This document shows, in pieces, positions 44,424 through 53,634 of a stretch of DNA of 64,000 bases. Both the position numbers and the translations under genes were made by a program. Each line of letters opens with the position of its first letter. Within the stretch, counting starts at the first letter, position 1. Source of the stretch: Clostridium nigeriense (GTDB taxonomy: Bacteria; Bacillota; Clostridia; Clostridiales; Clostridiaceae); the NCBI RefSeq assembly GCF_900086595.1, contig NZ_LT575472.1, positions 1,943,971 to 2,007,970 of the forward strand. The letters run 5' to 3'. The notes beneath the pieces were generated by a model that worked only from the letters and a program-made list of their open reading frames with translations, did no database searches and was not told the DNA's origin.

Positions 44424-45206
44424 TTGATTTATATAGAAAGTAAGGATAATAATCTATTTAAACTTGTAAAAAAATTAAAGGAAAGAAGAACTAGAGATAA
44501 AGAAGGAATGTTTATCTTAGAAGGTCTTCGATTAATAGAAGAAGCTATTAAAGCTAATATGGTAATAGAATATATTATTGTTTCAAAAGAATATGAAGAA
44601 AAATTTGAAAAATTCTTTTTGACTAATGTAGAATTTGAAAATAAAATTAATATTTTTTCAAATGTTTTATTTTCGCAGATTTCTTCAACAGAAAACTCTC
44701 AAGGTATTATAGCTATTACAAAAAAGAAAGAATATGAATATAATCTAGATGGTGATTTCTATCTAGTTTGTGATAAGGTTCAAGATCCAGGTAATTTAGG
44801 AACAATTATTAGAACAGCACATGCTGCAGGAGTAAATGGAATTATTTTAACTAAGGGAACTGTTGATATATATAATGATAAAACAATAAGATCAACTATG
44901 GGTTCTATATTTTATATTCCAATATTTTATGATGATACTAATTTTAGTATGATAAAAGATCTTAAGAAAGATGGATTTAGTTTGGTGGCAACTTCTTTAA
45001 AGGAATCAAAGAATTTTTTTGATGAGAATTTAAAAAGTAAAATAATATTAGCTGTTGGAAATGAAGGCAATGGAATAACACAGGAATTATTTGAGCTTGC
45101 AGATAAAAAAGTAAAAATTCCTATGCCAGGAGGAGCTGAATCCTTGAATGTATCTATTGCAACATCTATTATTTTATTTGAAAAGGTAAGGCAAAATTTG
45201 ATTTAA
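44424..45206 (+). CDS. RNA 2'-O-methyltransferase, SpoU/TrmH family
   Basis: The product (260 aa) has the N-terminal substrate-binding part (KKLKERRTRDKEGMFILEGLRLIEEA) and the SPOUT knot: VCDKVQDPGNLGTIIRTAHAAG near 113-134, IILAVGNEGNGITQELF near 208-224 and MPGGAESLNVSIATSI near 234-249. These are SpoU motifs 1 to 3. The target is probably 23S rRNA or tRNA. TTG 44424 has GAGGTGG upstream. It follows KtrA closely. Confidence 0.9.
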   Translation: MIYIESKDNNLFKLVKKLKERRTRDKEGMFILEGLRLIEEAIKANMVIEYIIVSKEYEEKFEKFFLTNVEFENKINIFSNVLFSQISSTENSQGIIAITKKKEYEYNLDGDFYLVCDKVQDPGNLGTIIRTAHAAGVNGIILTKGTVDIYNDKTIRSTMGSIFYIPIFYDDTNFSMIKDLKKDGFSLVATSLKESKNFFDENLKSKIILAVGNEGNGITQELFELADKKVKIPMPGGAESLNVSIATSIILFEKVRQNLI

Positions 45207-45227
45207 TTGAAAATAAAAAGTTTACTA

Positions 45228-45256
45228 TTGAAATATATTAGTTTTGTTTGTATAAT
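45228..45256 (+). promoter_or_regulatory. Promoter of the pheST leader
   Basis: TTGAAA (45228-45233), 17 bases, then TATAAT (45251-45256). Confidence 0.7.
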
Positions 45257-45279
45257 AAATTGTAAATTGAATATATAAA

Positions 45280-45517
45280 GACTGTGAATGAGAAAGTAGA
45301 TATAAAGGACTTTTCAGGGAGAAGTGGTCCTAGACTGAAAGCCACTTTAATGGAAATTTATATTGAAGTTCCCTCAGGAGTCCTAGAAGTGAAATAATAG
45401 TAGTTTCTAGCGGTTTTGCCGTTAATTAAATTAAGTTGGGTTGAAAAAATTATTTTTTAACCAATTAGGGTGGTAACGCGATACTTCGTCCCTTGTATGG
45501 GGACGAAGTTTTTTTAT
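45280..45517 (+). promoter_or_regulatory. T-box riboswitch (tRNA-Phe) upstream of pheS
   Basis: The leader has the usual stem I start (GAATGAGAAAGTAG near 45286-45299), a candidate Phe specifier codon TTC at about 45369-45371, the highly conserved T-box AGGGTGGTAACGCG (45467-45480) and an intrinsic terminator whose arms are ACTTCGTCCC (45483-45492) and GGGACGAAGT (45500-45509). A run of T follows. Uncharged tRNA-Phe would stabilise the antiterminator and raise pheST expression. The 425-base gap (45207-45631) holds this element, the promoter and the pheS ribosome site. Confidence 0.93.
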
Positions 45518-45631
45518 ATTTTTATGTTATATAATATATTGTCAATAATTTTTATTTAAAATAAATTGATTTTAATCTTAAAGGACAGTTATAAATACTG
45601 TTTTGTTTATATCAGTAAGGGAGGAAGTAAT

Positions 45632-46651
45632 ATGCAAGAACAATTAATGTCTATTAAAGAAAATGCATTTAATGAATTAAAAGATGCTGTTAATAGTGCA
45701 AAGTTAGAAGAGATTAGAGTAAAGTATTTGGGAAAAAAAGGAGAATTAACAACTATACTAAGAAGTATGGGTGGATTATCTAAAGAAGAAAGACCAGTAG
45801 TTGGTAAGCTTGTTAATGAAGTTAAGAAGGAAGTTGAAGATAAGATAGAAGAAATGCTTACTTCAATTAAAGAAAAAGAAAAAAATGCTAAATTAGCATC
45901 AGAGGTAATTGATATATCCATGCCAGGTAAGAAAAATGTAATTGGCAAGAGACATCCTCTTGATTTAACTTTAGAAAGTATGAAGGATATTTTTATTTCA
46001 ATGGGATTCACTATTGAAGAGGGACCAGAAGTTGAATTAGATTATTATAATTTTGAGGCTTTAAATATTCCTAAAAATCATCCTGCTAGAAGTGAACAAG
46101 ATACATTTTATATAAATGATAATTTAGTTCTTAGAACTCAAACATCACCTGTCCAAATAAGAGTTATGGAAGAGCAAAAACCACCTATAAAGATGATTGC
46201 GCCAGGTAAAGTTTATAGATCAGATGCTGTTGATGCAACACATTCACCAATATTTTATCAAATGGAAGGATTAGTAATAGATAAGGGAGTAACTTTTGCT
46301 GATTTAAAAGGAACATTGGAGTTATTTGCAAAAAAAATGTTTGGTGAAAATGTTAAAACTAAATTTAGACCACATCACTTCCCATTTACAGAGCCATCAG
46401 CAGAAATGGATGCAACTTGCTTTGTATGCGAAGGAAAAGGATGTAGAGTTTGTAAAGGAAGCGGTTGGATAGAACTTTTAGGATGTGGAATGGTTCATCC
46501 ACAAGTACTTAGAAATTGTGGTATAGATCCAGAAGTTTATAGTGGATTTGCCTTCGGATTTGGTGTTGATAGAATGGTTATGCTTAAATATGGTATAGAT
46601 GACATCAGATTATTATATGAAAGTGATATGAGATTTTTAAATCAATTTTAA
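45632..46651 (+). CDS. pheS: Phenylalanyl-tRNA synthetase, alpha subunit
   Basis: From ATG 45632 (site AAGGGAGGAAG) the 339-residue protein has the N-terminal coiled coil, then class II motifs: [13 protein letters not shown] near 109-121, [13 protein letters not shown] near 150-162, and [14 protein letters not shown] near 249-262. The late segment [14 protein letters not shown] carries motif 3. An in-frame codon at 45566 lies in the leader and is not used. It partners with PheT as an alpha2-beta2 enzyme. Confidence 0.97.
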   Translation: MQEQLMSIKENAFNELKDAVNSAKLEEIRVKYLGKKGELTTILRSMGGLSKEERPVVGKLVNEVKKEVEDKIEEMLTSIKEKEKNAKLASEVIDISMPGKKNVIGKRHPLDLTLESMKDIFISMGFTIEEGPEVELDYYNFEALNIPKNHPARSEQDTFYINDNLVLRTQTSPVQIRVMEEQKPPIKMIAPGKVYRSDAVDATHSPIFYQMEGLVIDKGVTFADLKGTLELFAKKMFGENVKTKFRPHHFPFTEPSAEMDATCFVCEGKGCRVCKGSGWIELLGCGMVHPQVLRNCGIDPEVYSGFAFGFGVDRMVMLKYGIDDIRLLYESDMRFLNQF

Positions 46652-46669
46652 TTAACAGGAGGTAAGGAT

Positions 46670-49045
46670 ATGAAAGTACCATTTAATTGGTTAAAAGATT
46701 ATGTTGAAGTAAATATAGATGCAAAAGAACTTGGAGATAGATTAACTTTATCTGGATCAGCCTTAGAAGAAGTTATCACTCAAGGGGATGAGATTAAAAA
46801 TATAGTTACTGGTAAAATAGTTGAAATAACGCAACATCCAGATGCTGATAAATTAAAAGTTTGTCAAGTTAATATTGGAAATGAAACAATTCAAATAGTT
46901 ACAGCAGCGACTAATATGAAAGAACAAGATGTAGTTCCTGTTGCACTACATAAATCAATACTAGCTGATGGAACAGAAATTAAAAAAGGTAAACTTAGAG
47001 GAGTAGTATCAAATGGTATGTTCTGTTCAGAAGAGGAACTTGGAATAGCTGGAGATGAGCCAGTACATGGTCTTATGATATTACCAGAAGATGCACCTTT
47101 AGGAATGGATATAAAGGAATATTTAAATCTTAATAAATCAATTTTAGATTTTGATATTACTTCAAATAGACCTGATTGTTTAAGTATAGTTGGAATGGCT
47201 AGAGAGACAGCTGCAACTCTTAGAACTAATTATAAAATGCCAAACTTAAATTATGAAGTAAAATCTAATGAAAATATAAGCGATAAAATTAAAGTAGAAG
47301 TTAGAGATTCTTTATGCAGAAGATATATGGCAAAAGGCGTTAAGAATGTTAAAATAATGCCTTCTCCAGGTTGGATGCAAGAAAGATTATTAGAAGCAGG
47401 GGTTAGACCTATTAATAATATAGTTGATATTACTAACTTTGTTATGTTAGAAATTGGTGAACCTATGCATGCTTTTGATGCTAGAGAAATTAAGAGCGGC
47501 AAAATAGTAGTTGAAAGAGCTAATGATAATGAAAAATTTGTTACTCTTGATGAAGTTGAAAGAACTTTAGATTCATCATTCCTTTGCATAAAAGATGATA
47601 ATAGATCAATTGCTTTAGCTGGAATAATGGGTGGACTAAACTCTGAAATACAAGAAGATACTACAGAAGTAATATTTGAGGCAGCTAATTTTGATGGAAC
47701 TAATATTAGAGTTAACTCTAAAAAACTTAATTTAAGAAGTGAAAGTTCAGCTAGATTTGAAAAAGATATCGATCCAAATCTTGCAGAAGTGGCTATAAAT
47801 AGAGCTTGTGCATTAGTATGCGAACTTGGTTGCGGTGAAATTATGGAAGGAACTATAGATATATATACTTCTAAAAAGGAAGAAGGACATATAACTGTAG
47901 ATTCTAAATGGATAAATACTTTTTTAGGAACAGAAATTTCCACTGAGGATATGAAAAAATATCTTGATTCATTAGAACTAAAAACAGAAATAAATGGAGA
48001 TAATTTAAACATAACAATACCTACTTTTAGAATAGATATTGCCATTAAAGAAGATATAGCTGAAGAAGTAGCTAGAATATATGGGTATGATAAAATACCT
48101 ACAACTATATTTAATATTTCTACTGGAAGAGAGCCTAAATACAAGAATGAATTATTAAGAGATTTAATGGTTAGTACTATGGTATCTAGTGGATTAAATC
48201 AATCTATAAGTTATTCATTTATATCACCAAAGGTTTTTGATAAAATTAACTTACCAGAAGATAGTGATTTAAGAAAAGTAATTAAAATAAAAAATCCATT
48301 AGGGGAAGATTATTCAGTAATGAGAACTACAACTATCCATTCTATGATGGAATGCTTAGGTAGAAATTACTCAAGAAATAATGGATATGCAAGATTATTT
48401 GAAATAGGAAAAATATACATTCCAAATGAAGATGAAACAGTTATTCCAACTGAAAAGAATATTTTAACTATTGGAATGTATGGTAATTGTGATTACTTAG
48501 ATTTAAAGGGAATAGTTGAAAATTCACTTGAAGCTTTAGGATTAAATAAGGTAATGTTTGCTAGAGAAAGTGATAATCCAAGTTATCATCCAGGTAAAAC
48601 AGCAGCCTTAATGATTGGAAATACTAAAGTAGGTGTAGTAGGGGAAGTACATCCAGATGTATCAGAAAACTATGGAGTGGATGTAAACTGTTATTTAGCT
48701 GAGCTAAACTTAGATTTATTATTTGAATACTCTAAAATAAATAAAAAATATAAAGCTTTACCTAAATTCCCAGCAGTTACAAGAGATATTGCTTTACTTG
48801 TAGATGATGAAGTATTAGTTCAAGAAATAGAAGATACAATTAAACGAGCTGGTGGAAACTTAGTAGAAAAAGTTGAATTATTTGATGTTTATAAGGGAAC
48901 TCAAATTCCAGAAGGTAAGAAGAGTATAGCTTATGCAATAGCTTATAGAGATGAAAGAAAAACATTAACTGATAATGATGTAAATAAAGTACATGATAAG
49001 ATTTTAAGAAGTTTAGAGCATAAACTTGGAGCTACATTAAGATAA
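46670..49045 (+). CDS. pheT: Phenylalanyl-tRNA synthetase, beta subunit
   Basis: The 791-residue protein starts 18 bases after pheS. Domains in order: N-terminal tRNA-binding domain ([19 protein letters not shown] near 52-70), B3/B4 editing region ([13 protein letters not shown]), B5 domain, and the C-terminal FDX-ACB domain near 700-790 ([32 protein letters not shown]). It aids Phe activation and proofreading of mischarged Tyr. A terminator with 10-bp stem follows. Confidence 0.97.
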   Translation: MKVPFNWLKDYVEVNIDAKELGDRLTLSGSALEEVITQGDEIKNIVTGKIVEITQHPDADKLKVCQVNIGNETIQIVTAATNMKEQDVVPVALHKSILADGTEIKKGKLRGVVSNGMFCSEEELGIAGDEPVHGLMILPEDAPLGMDIKEYLNLNKSILDFDITSNRPDCLSIVGMARETAATLRTNYKMPNLNYEVKSNENISDKIKVEVRDSLCRRYMAKGVKNVKIMPSPGWMQERLLEAGVRPINNIVDITNFVMLEIGEPMHAFDAREIKSGKIVVERANDNEKFVTLDEVERTLDSSFLCIKDDNRSIALAGIMGGLNSEIQEDTTEVIFEAANFDGTNIRVNSKKLNLRSESSARFEKDIDPNLAEVAINRACALVCELGCGEIMEGTIDIYTSKKEEGHITVDSKWINTFLGTEISTEDMKKYLDSLELKTEINGDNLNITIPTFRIDIAIKEDIAEEVARIYGYDKIPTTIFNISTGREPKYKNELLRDLMVSTMVSSGLNQSISYSFISPKVFDKINLPEDSDLRKVIKIKNPLGEDYSVMRTTTIHSMMECLGRNYSRNNGYARLFEIGKIYIPNEDETVIPTEKNILTIGMYGNCDYLDLKGIVENSLEALGLNKVMFARESDNPSYHPGKTAALMIGNTKVGVVGEVHPDVSENYGVDVNCYLAELNLDLLFEYSKINKKYKALPKFPAVTRDIALLVDDEVLVQEIEDTIKRAGGNLVEKVELFDVYKGTQIPEGKKSIAYAIAYRDERKTLTDNDVNKVHDKILRSLEHKLGATLR

Positions 49046-49051
49046 ATAAGA

Positions 49052-49083
49052 AATAAAGCTGTATGTAAGTGCAGCTTTATTCT
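49052..49083 (+). terminator. Terminator after pheT
   Basis: A 10-bp perfect stem AATAAAGCTG (49052-49061) / CAGCTTTATT (49072-49081). Confidence 0.8.
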
Positions 49084-49115
49084 TTAAAAAACAAACGTAA
49101 CTAAAGGAGATAACA

Positions 49116-49925
49116 ATGAAATATATAATTGATTTATTAAAAGGAATGGTAATTGGTATATCTAACGTTATTCCGGGGGTTAGTGGAGGAACCATGGCTG
49201 TAGTTATGGGGATATACGATAAAATAATTTATTCTGTAAATAATTTTTTTAAGGATATAAAGAAAAATATATTATTTTTAGGGACATTAGGAATTGGTGC
49301 AGTAGCAGGTATTTTATTATTTACAAATATAATTGATTTTTTATTAAAGAACTATAATGAGCAAACTAATTTTTTCTTTATTGGATTAATACTTGGAACA
49401 GCTCCTTTATTATATAAAAAAGCAACACAAAGCAAAATAAAAGGGGGCAATTTAATAGGGTTAGTTATCGGATTCATAATAGTTGCTGGACTTGGAATAT
49501 TAGAAAAGGTAAACCCGGAAGCAGCATTCTTAAGTACCATATTTAAACCAAACTACTTAGGCTTTTTTGTAGCTGGATTTATTGCAGCAGCAACTATGAT
49601 ATTACCAGGAATAAGTGGATCATTTGTATTATTATTAATAGGTTTATATGAACCTATTATAGAGGTAGTAAAAAATTTCGATATATTAAATATGGCAGTA
49701 ATAGGAGTGGGGGTAGTAGGTGGATTTTTATTAATGACAAAGTTAATTGAGAAAATTTTTAATAAATATCCTCAAACTGCATACTGTATAATATTTGGAT
49801 TAGTTATTGGATCTATTTTTGTTATTTTTCCAGGATTTACTTTTGGCTTTATGGGAATTATATCTATTTTAGCTCTCATACTAGGATACTTAATAGCATA
49901 TACAATAGGCAAAAATGAATTATAA
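49116..49925 (+). CDS. DUF368 family membrane protein (undecaprenyl-phosphate translocase type)
   Basis: The 269-residue protein has about eight hydrophobic segments and the family motif GISNVIPGVSGGTMAVVMGIYD near 14-35, with a second P-G-x-S-G-S copy (ILPGISGSFVLLLIGLYEPII near 163-183). DUF368 proteins are reported to recycle undecaprenyl phosphate across the membrane in Gram-positive and other bacteria, which supports wall synthesis. It is a single gene between two terminators. The function is taken from the family. Confidence 0.85.
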   Translation: MKYIIDLLKGMVIGISNVIPGVSGGTMAVVMGIYDKIIYSVNNFFKDIKKNILFLGTLGIGAVAGILLFTNIIDFLLKNYNEQTNFFFIGLILGTAPLLYKKATQSKIKGGNLIGLVIGFIIVAGLGILEKVNPEAAFLSTIFKPNYLGFFVAGFIAAATMILPGISGSFVLLLIGLYEPIIEVVKNFDILNMAVIGVGVVGGFLLMTKLIEKIFNKYPQTAYCIIFGLVIGSIFVIFPGFTFGFMGIISILALILGYLIAYTIGKNEL

Positions 49926-49942
49926 ATAAAAAATTGTATTAT

Positions 49943-50000
49943 AGTCATATATATTTATAAAACTTATTAATTGTTTTATAATATATATGACTTTTTTATT
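49943..50000 (+). terminator. Terminator after the DUF368 gene
   Basis: A long stem of about 20 bp starts AGTCATATAT at 49943 and ends ATATATGACT at 49992, with a single bulged T, and is followed by seven T bases. Confidence 0.8.
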
Positions 50001-50093
50001 GTTTTCTTTATAATTAAATTATATTTTAATATATAAATAGAAAATTTTATGTTAAAATTGAATTAATATAATTATTATGTTATGAGGTGTGTT

Positions 50094-50747
50094 ATGAGTA
50101 CTGTTACTATAAATATAAATGGAATGGAGTATAACTTAAAGGGAAGAGAAACTGAAGAATATTTACTAGAAATTGCTAATTACGTAGAAGGTAAAATAAA
50201 AGATATAAGTGAAAATAATAGAAAACTAAGTACTACAGCAGCAGCGACTTTAGCAGCTATAAATATAGCAGATGAATTATATAAAGCTGATGAGGAAATA
50301 GAAAATTTATTTAAGAAAAACACTTCGTTAGAAGAAAGAAACACGACACTTAAAGAAAGAATAAAGGAAATTAGGGAAGATTCAACAAGTGTAGATGAAC
50401 TAAATAAAATTATAAATGAATTAAAAACTGAGAATACTTCTCTTAGACTTGAGTTAGAAAATTGTTATAATGAAGTGAAAATAGCTAAAGAAAGTAGTAC
50501 AATTCTAAATGAAAATGAAAAATTATATAAAGATAAATTTATTAAGTTAAACGAAGAATATATAATCATGGAAGAGGATTATAAAAAGATAAAGTTACAG
50601 AAGGACAAGCTAAAGGAGATAAATAAGGAAACTAAGTTTAATTTACAAAATTTAAAATATAAAGTTTTAGATTTAGAAAAAAAATTGTTAGATGCACAAG
50701 TTAACCTTGCAAGTGAAAAGAAAAAAGGCAATGCTTTATTAAAATAG
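50094..50747 (+). CDS. zapA: Cell division protein ZapA-like
   Basis: The product (217 aa) starts MSTVTININGMEYNLKGRET, and the first 95 residues match ZapA (TAAATLAAINIADELYKADEE). The rest is a long charged coiled coil, longer than the usual 90-140 residues of ZapA. It bundles FtsZ filaments in relatives. ATG 50094 has GAGGTG upstream, and codon 50082 lies in the site. The long tail could link FtsZ to another division or spore-septum partner; that is inference. Confidence 0.8.
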   Translation: MSTVTININGMEYNLKGRETEEYLLEIANYVEGKIKDISENNRKLSTTAAATLAAINIADELYKADEEIENLFKKNTSLEERNTTLKERIKEIREDSTSVDELNKIINELKTENTSLRLELENCYNEVKIAKESSTILNENEKLYKDKFIKLNEEYIIMEEDYKKIKLQKDKLKEINKETKFNLQNLKYKVLDLEKKLLDAQVNLASEKKKGNALLK

Positions 50748-50755
50748 TAATTTAT

Positions 50756-50780
50756 GGAGATGATTTTAGCATCTCCTTTT
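50756..50780 (+). terminator. Terminator after zapA
   Basis: A perfect 7-bp stem GGAGATG (50756-50762) / CATCTCC (50770-50776) and four T bases. Confidence 0.8.
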
Positions 50781-50893
50781 AAATTTTATTAAAGGAAAGT
50801 AAAGTGATGATAGAAAAAAAATAAGAATTGTGTTATATATAATAAGAAAGATTTAGATAAATATAAGTAAACAAAAGTTTAGGAGAAATATTT

Positions 50894-53245
50894 ATGAATA
50901 GAATTGAGATTTTAGCTCCTGCTGGGAGCATGGAAAGTCTTATTGCAGCAATGAATAAGGGCGCTGACGCTGTTTATTTAGGAGGCAATAAGTTTTCAGC
51001 AAGGGCATATGCCTCTAATTTTGATAATGATAATATGATAAAAGCAGTTGATTATGTTCATAGCTATGGAGCTAAAGTTTATGTAACATTAAATACTATT
51101 TTAAAGGAAAATGAAATTGAAGAAGCTGTAAGATATGTAGGGTTTTTATACGAAATAGGTGTAGATGCAATAATATTACAGGATCTAGGATTATTAAAAA
51201 GAATAAAGGAAGAATATCCTGACTTTGAAATTCATGCTTCAACTCAAATGACTATACATAATGGAGAAGGAGCTTTGTTTTTTAAGGAAAGAGGTTTTCA
51301 AAGAATAGTTTTATCAAGAGAATTATCTATAGATGAGGTAAAATATATTTCTAAGGATTTAGGAATAGAAACAGAAATTTTTGTTCATGGTGCTTTATGC
51401 ATTTCTTATTCTGGTCAATGTCTTATGAGTTCAATGATTGGTGGAAGAAGTGGAAATAGAGGACGATGTGCTCAGCCTTGTAGAATGGAATATACATTAA
51501 AAGGTGAAAACTTAGGAGAGAGAAAAGCATATTTATTAAGTCCTAAAGATACCTGTACTATAGAAAATGTAAAAGATATAATTGATTCAGGAACATATTC
51601 ATTGAAGATTGAAGGAAGAATGAAGAGAGCAGAATATGTTGCGGGAGTGGTTGATAATTATAAAAAAGCTGTTGATAAGGAATTATATAATACTGAATAT
51701 AATATAAGCAAAGGAAAAAGAGAACTACTTCAATTATTTAATAGAGGTGGCTTTTCTACGGCTTATTTACATAAGAATTTAGGGAAAGATATGATGAGTT
51801 TTAATCATCCTAGAAATACTGGAGTACCTTTAGGAAAAATAGAAAAGAATGGTGAAATAATTTTAAAAGAAAGTATTTCAATAGGCGATGGTTTTAGATT
51901 TAGAGATACAGGTTTTAATATAAATAAAATAATTAAAGATGGCTTAGAAGTTAAGGAAGCTAAAAGAGGAGAAAAAGTTAAGATTTTTCCAACAGCATAT
52001 AAGCCTGGAGATGAAATTTTTAAATCTTTAGATAAAAAACTTTTTGATTCTCTAGAAAGCTCTTTAAAACCTTATAATAGAAAAATAGATTTAAGTGCAA
52101 AAGTTAGTTTTAAAATTTCGGAGCCTTTAAAATTAAATATTACTTATAATAATAAGGAATATGTTTTTTTAGGTGAGATAGTTGAGAAAGCTGAAAAAAA
52201 ACCTTTAAGCAAGGAAAGAATAATAGAAGCATTAAGCAAATCTTCAGATAGTGTATTTAAATTAAATGAAATAGAATTTTTAGATTTTGAAAATGGATTT
52301 TTAAGAATAAGTGACCTAAATAACTTAAGAAGGGAAGCTGTAGAGTCTATACAAAAGTCTATTACGAAAGCTTATAGAAGAAAAAGACCAGAGAAGATTG
52401 AAAAAAACAATGAAGAATTAAATAAAAAAATTAAGTTAGATATCATGTATCAATGTATAACAAAAGAACAGCTAAGAGCTATTTTAGAAGAGGATGCTAA
52501 GGATATAATTATAGATGTCTTTAATAGGGATAAGGATGCCTTAAAAATTCAAGACATAATTAATTTATATAAAGATAAAAATATAAATATTTATTTAAAA
52601 ATACCAAATATAATAAAAAATGAATTTGACACTGTAGTAAATTTAATAGAAAAATTAAAAAACTATATACAGGGTATAGTAACAGTTAATGCAGGTATAA
52701 TAAGAAAATATCAAAAAGAATTAACAATAATTGGAGACTATAAACTTAATATAATAAATTCCCAGGCTTTAAAGTTTTATCAAAATGAAATTGATGTTCC
52801 AACTCTTAGCTTAGAACTAAATAGAAAAGAAATTAAAAGTATGTTAAAAGGAAGTAATGGAAATATTCAAAGTATAATATATGGGAAAACTGAACTTATG
52901 ATAAGTGAATATTGCCCAATTGGAAGTACATTTGGAGAAAAATCTTCATGTAAAGAGTGCAACTTAGCTTGTACTAGAGATAAATTTACTTTAGTTGATA
53001 GAATGAACGAGAAGTTTAGAGTTATGACTGATGTTTTTTGTAGAAGCTATATTTTAAATCCTAATCCATTAAATCTTATAGACGAGAAAGAGGATTTATT
53101 ATCTTTAGGAATAAATTCTTTTAGAATTGAATTTAGAGATGAAAATTATAATGAGGTTAAAAAGGTTTTTAGAATGTTAAAAGGTGAGGAAAAAATTAAT
53201 TCTAAAGATTATACCAAAGGTCATTATAGAAGAGGTATTGAATAG
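50894..53245 (+). CDS. Peptidase U32 family protein
   Basis: The 783-residue protein has the U32 core: EILAPAGSMESLIAAMNKGADAVYLGG near 4-30, then FVHGALCISYSGQCLMSS near 164-181 and GNRGRCAQPCRM near 187-198, with the conserved Cys cluster. More Cys follow near 667-692 (CPIGSTFGEKSSCKECNLAC). Members include RlhA/TrhP-type RNA hydroxylation enzymes rather than true proteases, and those rely on this Cys set. It heads a group with a membrane protein and mutS2. Confidence 0.85.
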   Translation: MNRIEILAPAGSMESLIAAMNKGADAVYLGGNKFSARAYASNFDNDNMIKAVDYVHSYGAKVYVTLNTILKENEIEEAVRYVGFLYEIGVDAIILQDLGLLKRIKEEYPDFEIHASTQMTIHNGEGALFFKERGFQRIVLSRELSIDEVKYISKDLGIETEIFVHGALCISYSGQCLMSSMIGGRSGNRGRCAQPCRMEYTLKGENLGERKAYLLSPKDTCTIENVKDIIDSGTYSLKIEGRMKRAEYVAGVVDNYKKAVDKELYNTEYNISKGKRELLQLFNRGGFSTAYLHKNLGKDMMSFNHPRNTGVPLGKIEKNGEIILKESISIGDGFRFRDTGFNINKIIKDGLEVKEAKRGEKVKIFPTAYKPGDEIFKSLDKKLFDSLESSLKPYNRKIDLSAKVSFKISEPLKLNITYNNKEYVFLGEIVEKAEKKPLSKERIIEALSKSSDSVFKLNEIEFLDFENGFLRISDLNNLRREAVESIQKSITKAYRRKRPEKIEKNNEELNKKIKLDIMYQCITKEQLRAILEEDAKDIIIDVFNRDKDALKIQDIINLYKDKNINIYLKIPNIIKNEFDTVVNLIEKLKNYIQGIVTVNAGIIRKYQKELTIIGDYKLNIINSQALKFYQNEIDVPTLSLELNRKEIKSMLKGSNGNIQSIIYGKTELMISEYCPIGSTFGEKSSCKECNLACTRDKFTLVDRMNEKFRVMTDVFCRSYILNPNPLNLIDEKEDLLSLGINSFRIEFRDENYNEVKKVFRMLKGEEKINSKDYTKGHYRRGIE

Positions 53246-53254
53246 GAGAATAAT

Positions 53255-53614
53255 ATGAGTTTAGTTATTATTAAGCTATTGATTTTAGGATCTATTATAT
53301 TAAATTTGATAATTATTTTAGGAACCAGAAAATTTAAGGAAGATAAAAATAATATAAATAGCAGTATCATTTACAAAAGAGAGTTATTTATATTGCTAAG
53401 AAAGCTTTGGATTAAGGAAATTATTTTAGTCTCCATAGGAGTAACATTATTATTCATATCAATATTTATAAAGGAAAGCATTAATGAGATAGCAGTAAAC
53501 ACTTTGAAAATTCTATGTAACTTTTATATTTTTATTTCAGTTTTATTAGGAAGTTATAATTATAATAAATTTAATAGGGATGTTGCTAATTTAATAAATA
53601 ATATTAATAATTAG
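53255..53614 (+). CDS. Hypothetical membrane protein (119 aa)
   Basis: Three hydrophobic segments are visible, near 5-22 (LLILGSIILNLIIILG), 57-75 (ILVSIGVTLLFISIFI) and 88-105. The rest is polar and basic. It lies 9 bases after the U32 gene and 20 before mutS2, so probably in the same unit. I recognise no family. Confidence 0.6.
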   Translation: MSLVIIKLLILGSIILNLIIILGTRKFKEDKNNINSSIIYKRELFILLRKLWIKEIILVSIGVTLLFISIFIKESINEIAVNTLKILCNFYIFISVLLGSYNYNKFNRDVANLINNINN

Positions 53615-53634
53615 CTGATTAGAGAGGTGATTTT

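Noticed and set aside
47251-48144. Long antisense open frame (297 codons) inside pheT
   Set aside because: It lies on the opposite strand of a well-supported gene, is rich in Ser, Leu and Ile as mirror frames are, and has no ribosome site or known domain.
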